Assembly: GCA_003331195.1 (NCBI GenBank) | Contig: QOOZ01000034.1 | Span: 16,974-80,973 of the forward strand | Reading direction: 5' to 3' | From: Puniceicoccaceae bacterium | GTDB lineage: Bacteria > Verrucomicrobiota > Verrucomicrobiia > Opitutales > Coraliomargaritaceae | Length of the DNA stretch: 64,000 bases | Part shown: piece after piece, positions 18,334 to 28,748 of the stretch | Numbering within the stretch: the first letter of the stretch is position 1 | Layout of the letters: each line of letters begins with the position of its first letter | Notes under the pieces: model-generated | The model's input: only the letters and a program-made list of their open reading frames with translations | Told to the model about the DNA's origin: nothing | Database searches by the model: none | Made by a program: the position numbers and the translations under genes

Positions 18334-19913
18334 CGGCGATTGCGATACTGCTGCTGGCGGCGGCGATTGCCTTTGGCCTTTCTAGGCTTTTGCGGCTTCC
18401 TGCGATTCCATTACTCTTGCTGGGCGGTGCGAGCCTGAGCGTTCTGGCAGGCTATGTGGACTACAAGGTGCCGCAAGAGTTGATCGCGGAAATGATCCAA
18501 ATTGGACTCGCTGTACTCGTCTTCACTGCGGGTGTCGAGCTAAGTCCTAGGAGGATGCGTGGGCGAACCCGCGCGATTACGATTTTGGCACTAACGCAGT
18601 TTTTTATGCTGGGAGCCTGTGGCGCGTTAACGGCAGTTTTTCTTGGTTATGATTGGACGAATGCTCTTTATTTGGGCTGCGCGCTTTCAGCCAGCTCAAC
18701 ATTGGTTGTGGTGCGCCATTTGCAGCAACGTCGCCAAATGTTCGAACCCCATGGTCGGTTAGTACTCGGGGTGCTTTTGTTGCAAGATATCTTTATTGTC
18801 TTGATTATGGTGGCGCTACTCAAGTCGCCTCAAGGATGGCTGATGGTTTGTAATGGCGTGGCCAATGCACTCGCGTTGGGAATCTTTGCGCTTGGGGTCC
18901 ACCGCTGGCTAGTGCCATTTGTCGTCAGGCGAATGAAGTTAGACGATGAAGAGTTGATGCTAGGCGCGCTGGCGGCGCTCTTTGCCTTTTCAACAATGGC
19001 TTACTTGTTAGATCTTCCATTTTTGGTGGGCGCCTTTTTTGCAGGTTTTGCCATATCAGCCTTTCCTATGAATGGCTTGGTGCGCGGAATGTTGGGTTCA
19101 TTATCAGGCTTTTTCCTGGCTCTGTTTTTCATCAGCGCAGGCGCCTTTTTAACGCTACCTAGCTTGGAAATTGTTGGGCACAGTCTTGTCTTTATCGCCG
19201 TACTGATCTTTGTAACGGTTTTTCTTGTCGCAATCATAGCCGAGTTGGTGGGTTACTCCAGTCGTGCAGCAGTCGAGACGGGCTTATTACTTTCGCAGAC
19301 CAGCGAGTTTTCTCTTTTGCTGGCGCTAACAGGAGTGGCTTCGGGACAGATCACACCAGAGCTTTTCTCTATGATCGCATTGATTACAGTGAGCACAATG
19401 GCGATGACTCCGCTAATCTCTCGCGAGAGTGTGGCATTGCGACTCGTTAAGTGGCACCCTCGCTATCGAAGTGGCGAGGCGGCTTGCGAGGTGATGCGGA
19501 ACCACGCCGTGTTACTCGGCTATGGCCGGGCGGGGCCACGCACTGTTTCTGCCCTGAAAGAGCGCGGCATTTCTATGGTAGTGGTGGATGAGGATGCGGG
19601 CGTGATCCGTCAACTGATTGCGCAAGGTATCCCTTGCGTGCATGGGGATGGTTCCGACGTGCATACATTGAAGCGAGCGCATTGCTTGGAGGCGAAGGTA
19701 GTCTTTTGTTCAATGCGGCGGACTCGCGATGCGCAATTGGCGCTGAATTATTTGAAAGATTCACCAGTTGAAGTTATTGTGCGGGTTTTTGAGAAGTTTG
19801 AAGAAGATGCGGTACGTGCTGCGGGCGGACAGCCCGTGCGAACAGCCGTTGCTGCAGTTGCCCAATTTCTGGAATGGACGGAAGCGAATCTGCCAAGCGT
19901 AGAGGGCTCCTAG
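18330..19913 (+). CDS. KefB-type cation:proton antiporter with TrkA-N domain (second of pair)
   Basis: A second CPA2 antiporter of 527 residues, clearly diverged from the first. It has about 12 hydrophobic segments, including [18 protein letters not shown] and [17 protein letters not shown]-terminal TrkA-N domain reads [19 protein letters not shown]. The ATG at 18330 lies within the stop of the preceding antiporter, so both are made from one coupled transcript and could form a heteromeric transporter. That would be unusual, since CPA2 proteins are generally homodimers. Confidence 0.88.
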   Translation: MTAIAILLLAAAIAFGLSRLLRLPAIPLLLLGGASLSVLAGYVDYKVPQELIAEMIQIGLAVLVFTAGVELSPRRMRGRTRAITILALTQFFMLGACGALTAVFLGYDWTNALYLGCALSASSTLVVVRHLQQRRQMFEPHGRLVLGVLLLQDIFIVLIMVALLKSPQGWLMVCNGVANALALGIFALGVHRWLVPFVVRRMKLDDEELMLGALAALFAFSTMAYLLDLPFLVGAFFAGFAISAFPMNGLVRGMLGSLSGFFLALFFISAGAFLTLPSLEIVGHSLVFIAVLIFVTVFLVAIIAELVGYSSRAAVETGLLLSQTSEFSLLLALTGVASGQITPELFSMIALITVSTMAMTPLISRESVALRLVKWHPRYRSGEAACEVMRNHAVLLGYGRAGPRTVSALKERGISMVVVDEDAGVIRQLIAQGIPCVHGDGSDVHTLKRAHCLEAKVVFCSMRRTRDAQLALNYLKDSPVEVIVRVFEKFEEDAVRAAGGQPVRTAVAAVAQFLEWTEANLPSVEGS

Positions 19914-19989
19914 TGGCTTCATTTACGGATACCGCCAATGCCGAGAACGAATCCTTAGCGAGTGTGACTAGTCGCTGCTCTGCCTTCTG

Positions 19990-20829
19990 CTATGAGGCAA
20001 AGAAAAATCGCGGACGCTCGCTGAGGTCTTCGACGCTTTGTCCATGAAGCGAGACTTCTAATGCCATTTCTTTGATCACCTCTGCTTGCCCGATCCCGGT
20101 CTCTAATGCCATTACACCACCTTCCGCTAAATGGTTAGATACACTTCTGAATAGTAGACCTAAGTCATCCAGACCCTCTTGCCCTGAGGCGAGTGCGCTG
20201 TGTGGTTCGTGATCAATCACCTCTGGTTCAGCAGTCTGCATTTCAGCTTCGGTTAAATAAGGCGGGTTGGAAACAATAAGATCAAAGCGCGCGCCTTCAT
20301 CTAGTGGCTCGAACCAATTCCCTTTGATAAAGGTGACTCTACTGGATAAATTGAGCGCGATCGCATTTTCTTTGGCGAGCGTGATGGCTTCCTCGCTTTG
20401 ATCAGTTGCGGTGACTTCCGCGTCCGAGTATTTCGAGGCGAGGGCTAAAGCGATGGCGCCGCTACCAGTGCCCAAATCTAGGATACGTTTTGGTGGTGTT
20501 TCCAGTCGTTTTACGATCAAGTCAATTAGTTCTTCAGTCTCATGCCGCGGGATGAGGGCGCGCGGATCTACTTTGAGTGTGAGGCCGTAAAATTCCGTGT
20601 TGCCTGTAATATACTGGAGTGGCTCGCGCGATGACCGTCGTTTGACTAGAGTGCGTAGGTCTGTGAGTTGCGCTTCAGTTAGCGGGCGGTCGAGATCAAG
20701 ATAAATGTCGAGGCGTTTAATCCCAAGTGAGTGTGCGATTAAGATATCTGTATCAAGCTTGGCGTTCGGGACGCCCTTCTCTTTGAAGAAAATCTCCGTG
20801 CGCTCTTTGATTTCTCGAATGGTGAGCAT
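19990..20829 (-). CDS. prmC: Peptide chain release factor N(5)-glutamine methyltransferase
   Basis: PrmC (HemK) methylates the glutamine of the GGQ motif in release factors using SAM. The SAM-binding [15 protein letters not shown] segment (117-130) and the substrate motif NPPY (188-191) are present, after an N-terminal helical domain with [13 protein letters not shown]. The length of 279 residues is usual. It follows prfA, its substrate gene, by 11 bases on the same strand, the classical prfA-prmC arrangement. Confidence 0.95.
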   Translation of the reverse strand: MLTIREIKERTEIFFKEKGVPNAKLDTDILIAHSLGIKRLDIYLDLDRPLTEAQLTDLRTLVKRRSSREPLQYITGNTEFYGLTLKVDPRALIPRHETEELIDLIVKRLETPPKRILDLGTGSGAIALALASKYSDAEVTATDQSEEAITLAKENAIALNLSSRVTFIKGNWFEPLDEGARFDLIVSNPPYLTEAEMQTAEPEVIDHEPHSALASGQEGLDDLGLLFRSVSNHLAEGGVMALETGIGQAEVIKEMALEVSLHGQSVEDLSERPRFFFAS

Positions 20830-20840
20830 TTGATATCGCC

Positions 20841-21929
20841 TCAGAGGGTCTGTTTTTCCAGGAGATTCTGGATGCGGGCCTCATAGTCGTAATTTTGAAG
20901 GGCGTCAATGAGGTCGTCCAAGTCGCCTTCAACGACAGTTGGGAGAGAGAGGCTGAGGCCGATACGGTGGTCGGTCAGGCGACCCTGGGGGTAGTTATAA
21001 GTGCGGATGCGCTCTGAGCGGTCACCTGTGCCGATCTGACCTTTGCGCTCGGCGGCGTATTTGGCGTGTTCCTCATCGACCTTAGCTTGGAGTAGGCGTG
21101 AGCGCATCACCGTGAGGGCTTTGGCGCGGTTTTTGATCTGTGAGCGCTCGTCGGCACAGTAAACAGTGACGCCAGTTGGCTTGTGCACCATCATGACGGC
21201 GGAGTCGGTCGTATTTACGTGTTGGCCCCCTGCCCCACTGGCGCGCATGGTTGAGATATCTAGATCTTGCGGGTTGATCTGCACGTCTACTTCTTCGGCT
21301 TCAGGAAGCACAGCTACGGTGGCGGTGGAGGTATGAATACGACCTTGGGTCTCGGTTGCAGGTACGCGCTGGACGCGGTGTACGCCGCTTTCGAATTTAA
21401 GAAACTTGTAGGCCTCTTCGCCCGTCATGTTAAAAATGATTTCTTTAAATCCACCCACATCGGCGGGGCTTGAGCTCATGATCTCGACCCGCCAGCCACG
21501 CGTTTCCGCGTAACGACTATACATGCGGAAGAGATCGCCAGCAAAGATATTGGCCTCGTCGCCACCAGCACCACCGCGGATTTCCATGACGGAGTTACGA
21601 CTGTCGGTGGCATCAGGGGGGATCATGAAACGGAGTACGTCGTTGGCGAGGCGGTCGCGCTCGTTGGCAAGCGGTTCGATTTCCTCAGCGGCCATTTCTC
21701 GCAACTCGGCTTCGACGGAATCATCGGCGGCCATGGCTTGGTTTTCTTTGAGTTGCTCGACGGTGCTGTGGTAAGCTTCAAACTTTTCGACGAGCGTGCT
21801 GAGGCGCATTTGTTCGCGGGAGACCTCGGCCGCGCGGCGCTGGTCGGAGTAGAAGTCAGGATCGGCCATCTGCTCGTTCAGCTCGCTGAGTTTATCGCGG
21901 AAAGGGGCTATGTCGGGAATTGTGTGCAT
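20841..21929 (-). CDS. prfA: Peptide chain release factor 1
   Basis: Recognises UAA and UAG stop codons and triggers peptide release. The stop-codon tripeptide PAT is at 190-192 ([16 protein letters not shown]) and the catalytic GGQ at 234-236 ([15 protein letters not shown]). A coiled N-terminal domain precedes them. The protein has 362 residues, as expected. It is the first gene of the prfA-prmC pair and divergent from the HAD gene. The 72-base gap must hold the promoters. Confidence 0.97.
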   Translation of the reverse strand: MHTIPDIAPFRDKLSELNEQMADPDFYSDQRRAAEVSREQMRLSTLVEKFEAYHSTVEQLKENQAMAADDSVEAELREMAAEEIEPLANERDRLANDVLRFMIPPDATDSRNSVMEIRGGAGGDEANIFAGDLFRMYSRYAETRGWRVEIMSSSPADVGGFKEIIFNMTGEEAYKFLKFESGVHRVQRVPATETQGRIHTSTATVAVLPEAEEVDVQINPQDLDISTMRASGAGGQHVNTTDSAVMMVHKPTGVTVYCADERSQIKNRAKALTVMRSRLLQAKVDEEHAKYAAERKGQIGTGDRSERIRTYNYPQGRLTDHRIGLSLSLPTVVEGDLDDLIDALQNYDYEARIQNLLEKQTL

Positions 21930-22001
21930 CGTTAAGAAGCTGCGGTTGAATTATGCATTGCAGTGAAAGCCATAGCTCATAACAGTCGAGTTCTACCTGC
22001 A

Positions 22002-23024
22002 ATGACGAAAAAGAACCTTCATCGCCAAAACATCGTCGCCTGTATTTGGGATTTCGATAAGACACTCATACCTGGCTACATGCAGGCGCCTATCTTTGAA
22101 GCTTTTGGGATCGACGAGGAGAAATTCTGGAAAGAGGTCAACGCCTTGCCCGATATTTATGCCAAACGTGGCACGCGCGTCTCTTACGATACGATCTATT
22201 TGAACCACCTGATCAGCTTCGTGAAAAACGGTTGCCTCAAGGGCTTGACCAACCAGCGCTTGCGCGAACTGGGTAAAGAGCTGCGTTTTTACGACGGCTT
22301 GCCTGAGCTGTTTACCCGCTTGCAGGCCGTGACGGAGTCGCGCCCAGAGTATAAAAAGCATAACATCAAGCTAGAGCATTATATCATTAGTACGGGATTA
22401 GCCGAGATGATCAAGGGCAGCATGATTGCGCCCCACGTTGACGGGATCTTCGGATGCGAATTTATTGAGGCACCACTGCCGCCAGGCTATTCCAACCAAG
22501 ACGAGTTACCCTTGCAAATGGAGTTTGAAATCAGCCAGATTGGCACGATCGTCGATAATACCATTAAAACGCGTTATATTTTTGAGATCAACAAGGGCAC
22601 CAACAAGAATCCGACGATTGATGTGAACGCTTCGATGGACCGAGTGGATCGCCGCATACCGATCGACCGCATGATCTATACGGCGGATGGGCCGAGCGAC
22701 GTGCCTGTATTTTCAGTCGTTAAAAGCAATGGCGGGAAGGCTTATGCAGTTTTTAATCCCGAGAGTGAAGCTGAATTTGCGCAAAACGATGCGCTACTTC
22801 ACGCGGGGCGTATCCATGCCTATGGCCCGGCTGACTACACGGAAAAGAGCACTACTTCCAAATGGCTGCGCATGCACGTGCGCTCGATTTGCGATGGGAT
22901 CGTGGCAGAATGTGAGGCGAGTCTTAGCGAAAACGTTAGCCGCGCGCCTAGGCATCTGCACGATGAGGATGAGCTGGATGAGACTTCAGCCGGGAAAGTT
23001 AAGTCACAAAAGGATTTGTTTTAG
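22002..23024 (+). CDS. HAD superfamily hydrolase
   Basis: The haloacid dehalogenase motif I is DFDKTL (17-22 from the ATG at 22002), motif II is probably IISTG, and the metal-binding end motif is [11 protein letters not shown] large cap ([20 protein letters not shown] onward) sits between. This identifies a Mg-dependent phosphatase-like enzyme of 340 residues; the substrate is unknown. A GTG at 21963 would add 13 residues of poor quality, so I use the ATG. The acidic C-terminal tail ([14 protein letters not shown]) is probably disordered. The following membrane protein begins nine bases after its stop. Confidence 0.82.
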   Translation: MTKKNLHRQNIVACIWDFDKTLIPGYMQAPIFEAFGIDEEKFWKEVNALPDIYAKRGTRVSYDTIYLNHLISFVKNGCLKGLTNQRLRELGKELRFYDGLPELFTRLQAVTESRPEYKKHNIKLEHYIISTGLAEMIKGSMIAPHVDGIFGCEFIEAPLPPGYSNQDELPLQMEFEISQIGTIVDNTIKTRYIFEINKGTNKNPTIDVNASMDRVDRRIPIDRMIYTADGPSDVPVFSVVKSNGGKAYAVFNPESEAEFAQNDALLHAGRIHAYGPADYTEKSTTSKWLRMHVRSICDGIVAECEASLSENVSRAPRHLHDEDELDETSAGKVKSQKDLF

Positions 23025-23032
23025 CTTAACAT

Positions 23033-23491
23033 ATGAACATGCTCACTGCTCTACTTCTTGGTGCGATCTGCGGCTTAATCGGGGCCTTCGCGATGACTTT
23101 CTTCATGGGGGCGGTCAGTCAGGCTTTTAGTAAGCGAGTGGACATGGCGCGTGCCTTAGGCAGCTATTTCACTGGAAAAGCAGAAGGTTCGGGTGCACTC
23201 GGGCGCGCTATTCACAGTTTGTCGGGTGTCGTTTTTGGGAGCATCTATTTTGCGATTATGCATGCGATGGGGGCTCTTGCATTTCCCTATGCTATTTTTC
23301 TGGGGATCGGCTTCGGTTTCTTCCACGGATTGATCATGAGCTACATACTTATGTTTTTCGCCAGCGAGCGTCACCCGGTGGAAATGTACCGTGAAGCGAC
23401 TCTTGAAGAGGGGCTACTGCACCTGGTGGGGCACATTATTTTTGGTGGCGTCGCAGGAGTCTTAGGCAGCTTGATTTCGTTTGCGATTTGA
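23033..23491 (+). CDS. Small membrane protein, DUF6789-like
   Basis: A 152-residue protein with four hydrophobic segments: LLLGAICGLIGAFAMTFFMG, GVVFGSIYFAIMHAMGALAF, a third through YAIFLGIGFGFFHGLIMSYI, and a last HIIFGGVAGVLGSLISF. The glycine-rich spacing and histidines in the helices resemble DUF6789-type membrane proteins, with no known function. It is placed directly behind the HAD gene. Its stop codon is immediately adjacent to the rapA stop on the other strand, with no intervening base. Confidence 0.65.
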   Translation: MNMLTALLLGAICGLIGAFAMTFFMGAVSQAFSKRVDMARALGSYFTGKAEGSGALGRAIHSLSGVVFGSIYFAIMHAMGALAFPYAIFLGIGFGFFHGLIMSYILMFFASERHPVEMYREATLEEGLLHLVGHIIFGGVAGVLGSLISFAI

Positions 23492-26338
23492 TCAACTAGG
23501 CTCACCAAGGATGAGCCGTACGGCGTCTAGGCGCAAGTGCGCCTTGGCGATATGACGTGTCACATCCGCGATGACTGTTTCTGCAATTTTGATTTCTTCC
23601 TGCCGAATGTTGGGATTCACCTTTTGTAGCTCCTTTAAGCGACTGGCTTCTCCGTCGAGCCGTTCGTGGGCTTGATTCATGGCGGTTGTGAGCCGAACTG
23701 ATTTTTGATTGTTAGCGAGCTTTTCTGCTGCGCTTAGCATTTCTGGAACGAGGGCTTGGAGTAGCGCAGGGTCTTGCTTGAGGCGGAAGACTTCTTCGTC
23801 GCCACAGTATTTGTTAATAGTGTCGTGTGTGAATTGCTGACTGCAATCCTTGCCGCTGAGATCGACGAGCACGCGCACTGGTGTTGGGGGCAGAAAGCGA
23901 TCCACGTGGAGACGTGGTGGCGCGACGCTCTCGAGCACATAGATGGCCTCGATCAAAATAGCGGGCGCTTGGACACTGGGATCTTTCCAGACGACGATAG
24001 AGCTGTTACCTTTTTCCGAGCTGAGCGTGAGATCGATCGCACCGCGGACCATAGGGTGATCCCATGTCAAGAAACCGATATCTTCGCGACCAAGTGCACG
24101 AGTGCGGTCGCAAGTCACAGTGGCCCCCTCTTCCGGCAAGCAGGGGAAGGAATCGGTAAACAACTGTCCCGGCGTAAGACGGAAGGTGCGAGTATCGACA
24201 TCATCGACGGTCACGCCGAAGTGATCAAAGATGCGATTCATAAATTGGTCGAGCGTGGAGTCGGCATCGAGGGCACGGATGTGCCCGACGAGCTTGTCGG
24301 AGACTTCTTTACGGAAGGAGTTCAGCGCGATGAGCCGATCCTGCCCTTGGCTAAGTTGCCTCTCTAGGTCTGCGCGGAACACCTTGCTTTCCTCGATCAG
24401 TTGGTCGGCCTCAGACAGCGTCTTTTTATCGACAATGTGGTAGCGTGGTCCCAGCGAGCGGAGACACTCTCCAAACTCGCTCAGGTAGGCATAGCCGCCT
24501 TTGAGTGAATGCTCGACGCCGTTCAGGCCCTCGTGGTGCCAGCGCATGAGTAGTTCTGTCCAACTATTCTTTAGGAATGGAATGTGGATTTGGATGGTTT
24601 CGCTTTGCCCGATTCGGTCAAGACGGCCAATGCGCTGTTCGAGTAATTCGGGGTTGAGTGGTAAGTCGAAGAGCACGAGGTGGTGGGCGAACTGAAAGTT
24701 ACGCCCTTCGCTGCCAATCTCTGAGCAGAGGAGAATTTTCGCGCCGTCGGGCTCAGCGAACCATGCCGCGTTGCGGTCTCGCTGGAGCAGTGTCAGTTTT
24801 TCGTGGAAAAGGCCAGCTTTGACGTTGATTTCTTCGAGTAGTGCGTCGTGGACCGCTTGCACCTTTTCGCGAGTGCAGCAGATGAGGAGGACTTTCTCAT
24901 TTTCTCCGAGGTCTTTAATTAGTTCGGCCAACCACAAGATGCGTGGGCCGTGGCGAAAGTCGTAGGGCTCGGCCTCTTCCTTGCCTTTGGACGTATCGAG
25001 TTCAAACTCATGGAGTAGGCGTTTCTCAAGCGCTTCCTTTGGTAGCTTCGCGCGCGGCATGAGTGCGGATGGCAGCCCTTCCCTTTTTGGGAAGCCAGTT
25101 AGCGAGTCACGCGAGTTGCGAAAAATCACACGCCCCGTGCCGTGTCGATCGACTAGCTCTTCTAGCATGGATTGCTGGTCTTCGAGGTGTGTATTAAACT
25201 CGTCGTCGGTGTATTCTTCGAAGACTTCACGAAGATATTTGAGATCTTCAGGGTATAGCTTTTTATGGGCAAACATCTTGTTGGCCACCGCCGCGACCTT
25301 AGAGTAGCCCGACTGTTCTTGACGAAATTTATCCAGATCAGGATAACGCTCAGGATCGAGCAAGCGGAGACGGGCAAAGTGTCCTTCCGCGCCGAGTTGC
25401 TCGGGTGTGGCGGTCAACAGTAACAAGCCGTGACTTCTTTTTGTTAGACCCTCGACCAGTTGATACTCCGGGCTGACGACTTGGGGCGTCCATTCGAGGT
25501 GGTGTGCCTCGTCGACGACGAGCATGTCCCATTTCGCCGACAACGCACAATCTGCCCAACGCGAATGCTCTAGTAGCGTCTTAATACTGCAAATCACGAG
25601 TTGTTCAGTGTTGAAGGGATTGGTTGCCACGTCCACAGAGGTAACGGATTCACAATGCGCCGCATCGACCAGCGTGAACCACAGGTTAAAGCGGCGCAGC
25701 AACTCGATTAACCATTGATGGACAAGCGACTCAGGCAATACGATGAGGATGCGCTCTGCTCGACCTGTGAGGTGGAGTCGGTGCAAGATCAAGCAAGCTT
25801 CGATCGTTTTGCCAAGACCGACTTCGTCTGCGAGCAAGACACGCGGCATGTAGCGGCTAGCGACTTCAGAGGCGATGTAAAGTTGATGTGGAATCAGGTC
25901 GATACGTCCGCCTACGAATCCAGCCACGTCCGACTGTTTGGCATCTGCCAGCCGGGTGATGGCCTCGTAGCGCAAGTTGAAGGCGGACGATTGATCAATT
26001 TGTCCCCGGATGAGGCGATCTTCGGGTTTGCTGAAGCTGATCGTATCCGCGAGATCCATTTCTGTGATTTTGACCGCCCCAGCAAGGTAAGTGATGATCC
26101 CCTCCTCCACTTTCACCGCCTCGATCACGACGGGTTCACCGCCTTGGGAGTGAATGGTGTCGCCCACGTAAAATTCGACGCGCTTAATGGGCGCATTGGC
26201 TCGTGCATAGAGCCGGGCTTCCGCAGACGCCGGAAAAGCGAGTTTAAGCTGATGTGGGGAGACTTCTTCCACTATCCCGAGCCCGAGCTCTGGCTCCGTT
26301 TCGCTGATCCAGCGTTGTCCAATCGTAAATTTAGCCAT
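23492..26338 (-). CDS. rapA: RNA polymerase-associated ATPase RapA
   Basis: A Swi2/Snf2-family ATPase that binds RNA polymerase and helps recycle it after transcription. The N-terminal Tudor-like region (FTIGQRWISETEPELGLGIV) is followed by Walker A ADEVGLGKTIEA (170-181) and DEAH (276-279). Motif III is LLTATPEQLG, and the C-terminal helicase motifs include SEGRNFQFAHHLVLFDLP and QRIGRLDRIGQ. At 948 residues it matches E. coli RapA in length and domain order. Starts at ATG 26338 (MAKFTIGQRW). Monocistronic on this strand. Confidence 0.93.
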   Translation of the reverse strand: MAKFTIGQRWISETEPELGLGIVEEVSPHQLKLAFPASAEARLYARANAPIKRVEFYVGDTIHSQGGEPVVIEAVKVEEGIITYLAGAVKITEMDLADTISFSKPEDRLIRGQIDQSSAFNLRYEAITRLADAKQSDVAGFVGGRIDLIPHQLYIASEVASRYMPRVLLADEVGLGKTIEACLILHRLHLTGRAERILIVLPESLVHQWLIELLRRFNLWFTLVDAAHCESVTSVDVATNPFNTEQLVICSIKTLLEHSRWADCALSAKWDMLVVDEAHHLEWTPQVVSPEYQLVEGLTKRSHGLLLLTATPEQLGAEGHFARLRLLDPERYPDLDKFRQEQSGYSKVAAVANKMFAHKKLYPEDLKYLREVFEEYTDDEFNTHLEDQQSMLEELVDRHGTGRVIFRNSRDSLTGFPKREGLPSALMPRAKLPKEALEKRLLHEFELDTSKGKEEAEPYDFRHGPRILWLAELIKDLGENEKVLLICCTREKVQAVHDALLEEINVKAGLFHEKLTLLQRDRNAAWFAEPDGAKILLCSEIGSEGRNFQFAHHLVLFDLPLNPELLEQRIGRLDRIGQSETIQIHIPFLKNSWTELLMRWHHEGLNGVEHSLKGGYAYLSEFGECLRSLGPRYHIVDKKTLSEADQLIEESKVFRADLERQLSQGQDRLIALNSFRKEVSDKLVGHIRALDADSTLDQFMNRIFDHFGVTVDDVDTRTFRLTPGQLFTDSFPCLPEEGATVTCDRTRALGREDIGFLTWDHPMVRGAIDLTLSSEKGNSSIVVWKDPSVQAPAILIEAIYVLESVAPPRLHVDRFLPPTPVRVLVDLSGKDCSQQFTHDTINKYCGDEEVFRLKQDPALLQALVPEMLSAAEKLANNQKSVRLTTAMNQAHERLDGEASRLKELQKVNPNIRQEEIKIAETVIADVTRHIAKAHLRLDAVRLILGEPS

Positions 26339-26388
26339 TGCTGGATGTTTTGGCTCACCTTAATTAAAGTCAAGGAGCGGCTCTACGT

Positions 26389-27276
26389 ATGTTAGCAGTG
26401 GCAAAGGTTCTTGCGGCGATGGACATGCTCCCGCTAACTTTATCTATGCACGCGAATATCGACCTCTTTATTCCTGACCAGATCAGTACTCCCGAAGCAC
26501 AGGCGCGCACCTCCCACCTCGGCATTGGCGCGCACCAAGACGACTTGGAATTTATGGCCTTTCATGGCATCGCCACCTGCTATGGTCAAGATGGCGCGTG
26601 GTTTAGTGGCATCACCTGCACAGATGGTGGCGGTAGCGCTCGCTCCGGAGCCTTTGCTGGTAAGACGGACGCCGAGATGCAAACGATCCGTGCCGACGAG
26701 CAACGCCGTGCGGCGGAAATCGGCCAATACAGCTATGTAGGGCAGCTTGGCTTTACTAGCGCGGCAATTAAGGATCCCGCAACCCGTGGCAAACTAGTTG
26801 ATCAATTGGAGCAACATCTAATCTACACTCAGCCCGAAGTGCTCTATACGCACAATCCCGCCGACAAGCACGCCACTCACGTGGCTGTATTTCACGCAGT
26901 GATTGAGGCGCTGCTTAGGATTCCGCCCTACTCTCGCCCAAAGAAGGTCTACGGCTGTGAAGTTTGGCGTGATCTCGACTGGCTTGAGCCGGAGGATAAG
27001 ATCGCGCTTGATGTGAGTCCTTATCCCGAATTAGCTGAGAAACTGAATGCATGCTTCGCCTCGCAGATTACTGGGGGTAAAGACTACGGAAAGGCCGTCA
27101 TTGGCCGCCGCCGTGCGAATGCGACCTTTTACGATTCTCATTCGGTTGATGCGCTTGATCAGTTGTGGTTCGCAATGGACCTGACGCCGCTGATTGAAGA
27201 TGATGCACCTAGCGTTAAGGCCTTTGTTGAAGCAAAAATAGATCGATTTCGTTCATCAGTCATCGGGCAATTGTAG
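26389..27276 (+). CDS. PIG-L family deacetylase
   Basis: A LmbE/PIG-L-type metal-dependent deacetylase, usually acting on N-acetylglucosaminyl substrates. The zinc motif reads AHQDDLEF (48-55) rather than the more common AHPDD. The second histidine cluster is HNPADKHATHVAVFH. The protein is 295 residues from the ATG at 26389, which has an AAGGAG ribosome-binding site 11 bases upstream. ATGs at 26422, 26428 and 26446 are alternatives if the first 20 residues are not translated. The substrate is not inferable from neighbours. Confidence 0.82.
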   Translation: MLAVAKVLAAMDMLPLTLSMHANIDLFIPDQISTPEAQARTSHLGIGAHQDDLEFMAFHGIATCYGQDGAWFSGITCTDGGGSARSGAFAGKTDAEMQTIRADEQRRAAEIGQYSYVGQLGFTSAAIKDPATRGKLVDQLEQHLIYTQPEVLYTHNPADKHATHVAVFHAVIEALLRIPPYSRPKKVYGCEVWRDLDWLEPEDKIALDVSPYPELAEKLNACFASQITGGKDYGKAVIGRRRANATFYDSHSVDALDQLWFAMDLTPLIEDDAPSVKAFVEAKIDRFRSSVIGQL

Positions 27277-27389
27277 CGCCTTAGCTTATTCGATTTAGCC
27301 TCGCCTCTAGGCAAATTTTGGCGCAAGGAAGCTGGCGCGCTACGTACTCACTTGACGCAATCGCGGATTCGGTGAACTTAGCCTGTTCC

Positions 27390-28748
27390 ATGCCTGTCGC
27401 TGATACAATTGTAGCTCTCTCATCGCCTTCAGGCGAATCTGCCATTGCGCTGATTCGCTTGTCTGGGCCCGCTTGTGCGGAACTGGCTCTTGCGATCACA
27501 CAGCGCAGTCAGCCGCTCAAGAAGCGCTATGCGCATTTTGCTAAGTATATCGATGTTAATGGAATACAAATCGACGAGTGCGTTATTACCTATTATACTT
27601 ATGGTCAATCATTTACAGGCGAATCAATGCTAGAAATAGCGCCTCACGGCAATCCCATGATTGTGCAAAAAATACTGACGGATTTAATGGCGCGGGGATG
27701 CCGTCCCGCGGAGCCTGGTGAGTTTACGCGCACAGCGTTCTTAAATGGTCGCATGGACTTGAGCCAGGCTGAGGCCATATCTGATTTGATTCGTGCACGT
27801 TCTGACCGCAGCCTTGAAGTGGCACAACGCCAGTTGCATGGGTCGGTTGGTCGCAAGATGAGCGAACTGACAGAGCGGCTACTCGGCGTAATGGCACAGC
27901 TCGAAGCCTACATAGATTTTCCTGAAGAAGATTTGCCGTGTGAAGACCAAGCTGGCCCTGCTTCTGAACTTCGCAAGCTGATCGAGGAAATAGGCGATTT
28001 GATGGAAACGCAGCGTTATTCCGCCCTGCTCCATGAAGGAATTAAAACCTTAATTATTGGCGAACCTAACGTAGGAAAAAGTAGTTTGATTAATGCACTA
28101 ACAGGCGCCGAAAGGTCCATAGTTAGTGATATTCCAGGCACAACACGTGATTACATTTCGGCCTTTATGATGCTGGGGTCATGGCGTATCGAGATTTTGG
28201 ATACAGCGGGTTTACATGAGGCTGGCGACGCGATTGAAAGGATCGGGATTGACCACACGATTGAGCAAGCCGAGACAGCGGATTTCTTCTTGCTCGTGCT
28301 TGATGCCAACCTGCCCTACCCCACTCTGCCGGATTCTTTACTGCAGCGAATTAATCCGGCTAATACGATCGTGATCGAGAACAAAACAGATCTGCCCAGC
28401 GCTCAATCGTGTGCTGATTTCCTGCCGGATCTACAGCATGTACGCACTTCCCTCCTCGAGCGGAAGGGTCTCGCGGATCTGCGCGAAATCTGGCAGAAAT
28501 CTATTGATGCCAGTCTGACGCATGGGCAGAATGATGGCGTGGTGGTTAACGCACGGCATGCCGCTTCACTTAGAGAAGCTGTTGATGCACTGAAACTTGC
28601 ATCATCTAAGTTGAAATTAGGCGATCACTCTGAGCTGATTGTGGCTGACATGCGTGAGGCAGTAGAACACATTGGGCAAGTTGTTGGACGCGTCGATAAT
28701 GAGCGTATGCTTGATAGGCTTTTTAAACAATTTTGCATCGGTAAATGA
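27390..28748 (+). CDS. mnmE: tRNA modification GTPase MnmE
   Basis: With MnmG it installs the 5-carboxymethylaminomethyl group on U34 of certain tRNAs. The N-terminal formyl-THF-binding domain begins [19 protein letters not shown]. The G domain has the P-loop GEPNVGKS (224-231), DTAG and ENKTDLP. The protein ends with the family signature FCIGK (448-452). I use the ATG at 27390; the frame is open 72 bases further upstream but that leader does not resemble MnmE. The stop overlaps the mnmG start as ATGA. Confidence 0.96.
   Translation: MPVADTIVALSSPSGESAIALIRLSGPACAELALAITQRSQPLKKRYAHFAKYIDVNGIQIDECVITYYTYGQSFTGESMLEIAPHGNPMIVQKILTDLMARGCRPAEPGEFTRTAFLNGRMDLSQAEAISDLIRARSDRSLEVAQRQLHGSVGRKMSELTERLLGVMAQLEAYIDFPEEDLPCEDQAGPASELRKLIEEIGDLMETQRYSALLHEGIKTLIIGEPNVGKSSLINALTGAERSIVSDIPGTTRDYISAFMMLGSWRIEILDTAGLHEAGDAIERIGIDHTIEQAETADFFLLVLDANLPYPTLPDSLLQRINPANTIVIENKTDLPSAQSCADFLPDLQHVRTSLLERKGLADLREIWQKSIDASLTHGQNDGVVVNARHAASLREAVDALKLASSKLKLGDHSELIVADMREAVEHIGQVVGRVDNERMLDRLFKQFCIGK

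Noticed and set aside
23901..23910. Possible third parS site inside rapA (TCCACGTGGA)
   Set aside because: Only the central ten bases match; the outer bases of the 16-bp palindrome differ (about 11 of 16), and it can arise by chance in coding DNA.
23774..26395. Long plus-strand open frames opposite rapA
   Set aside because: They are antisense shadows of a confident RapA gene and show no family signature.
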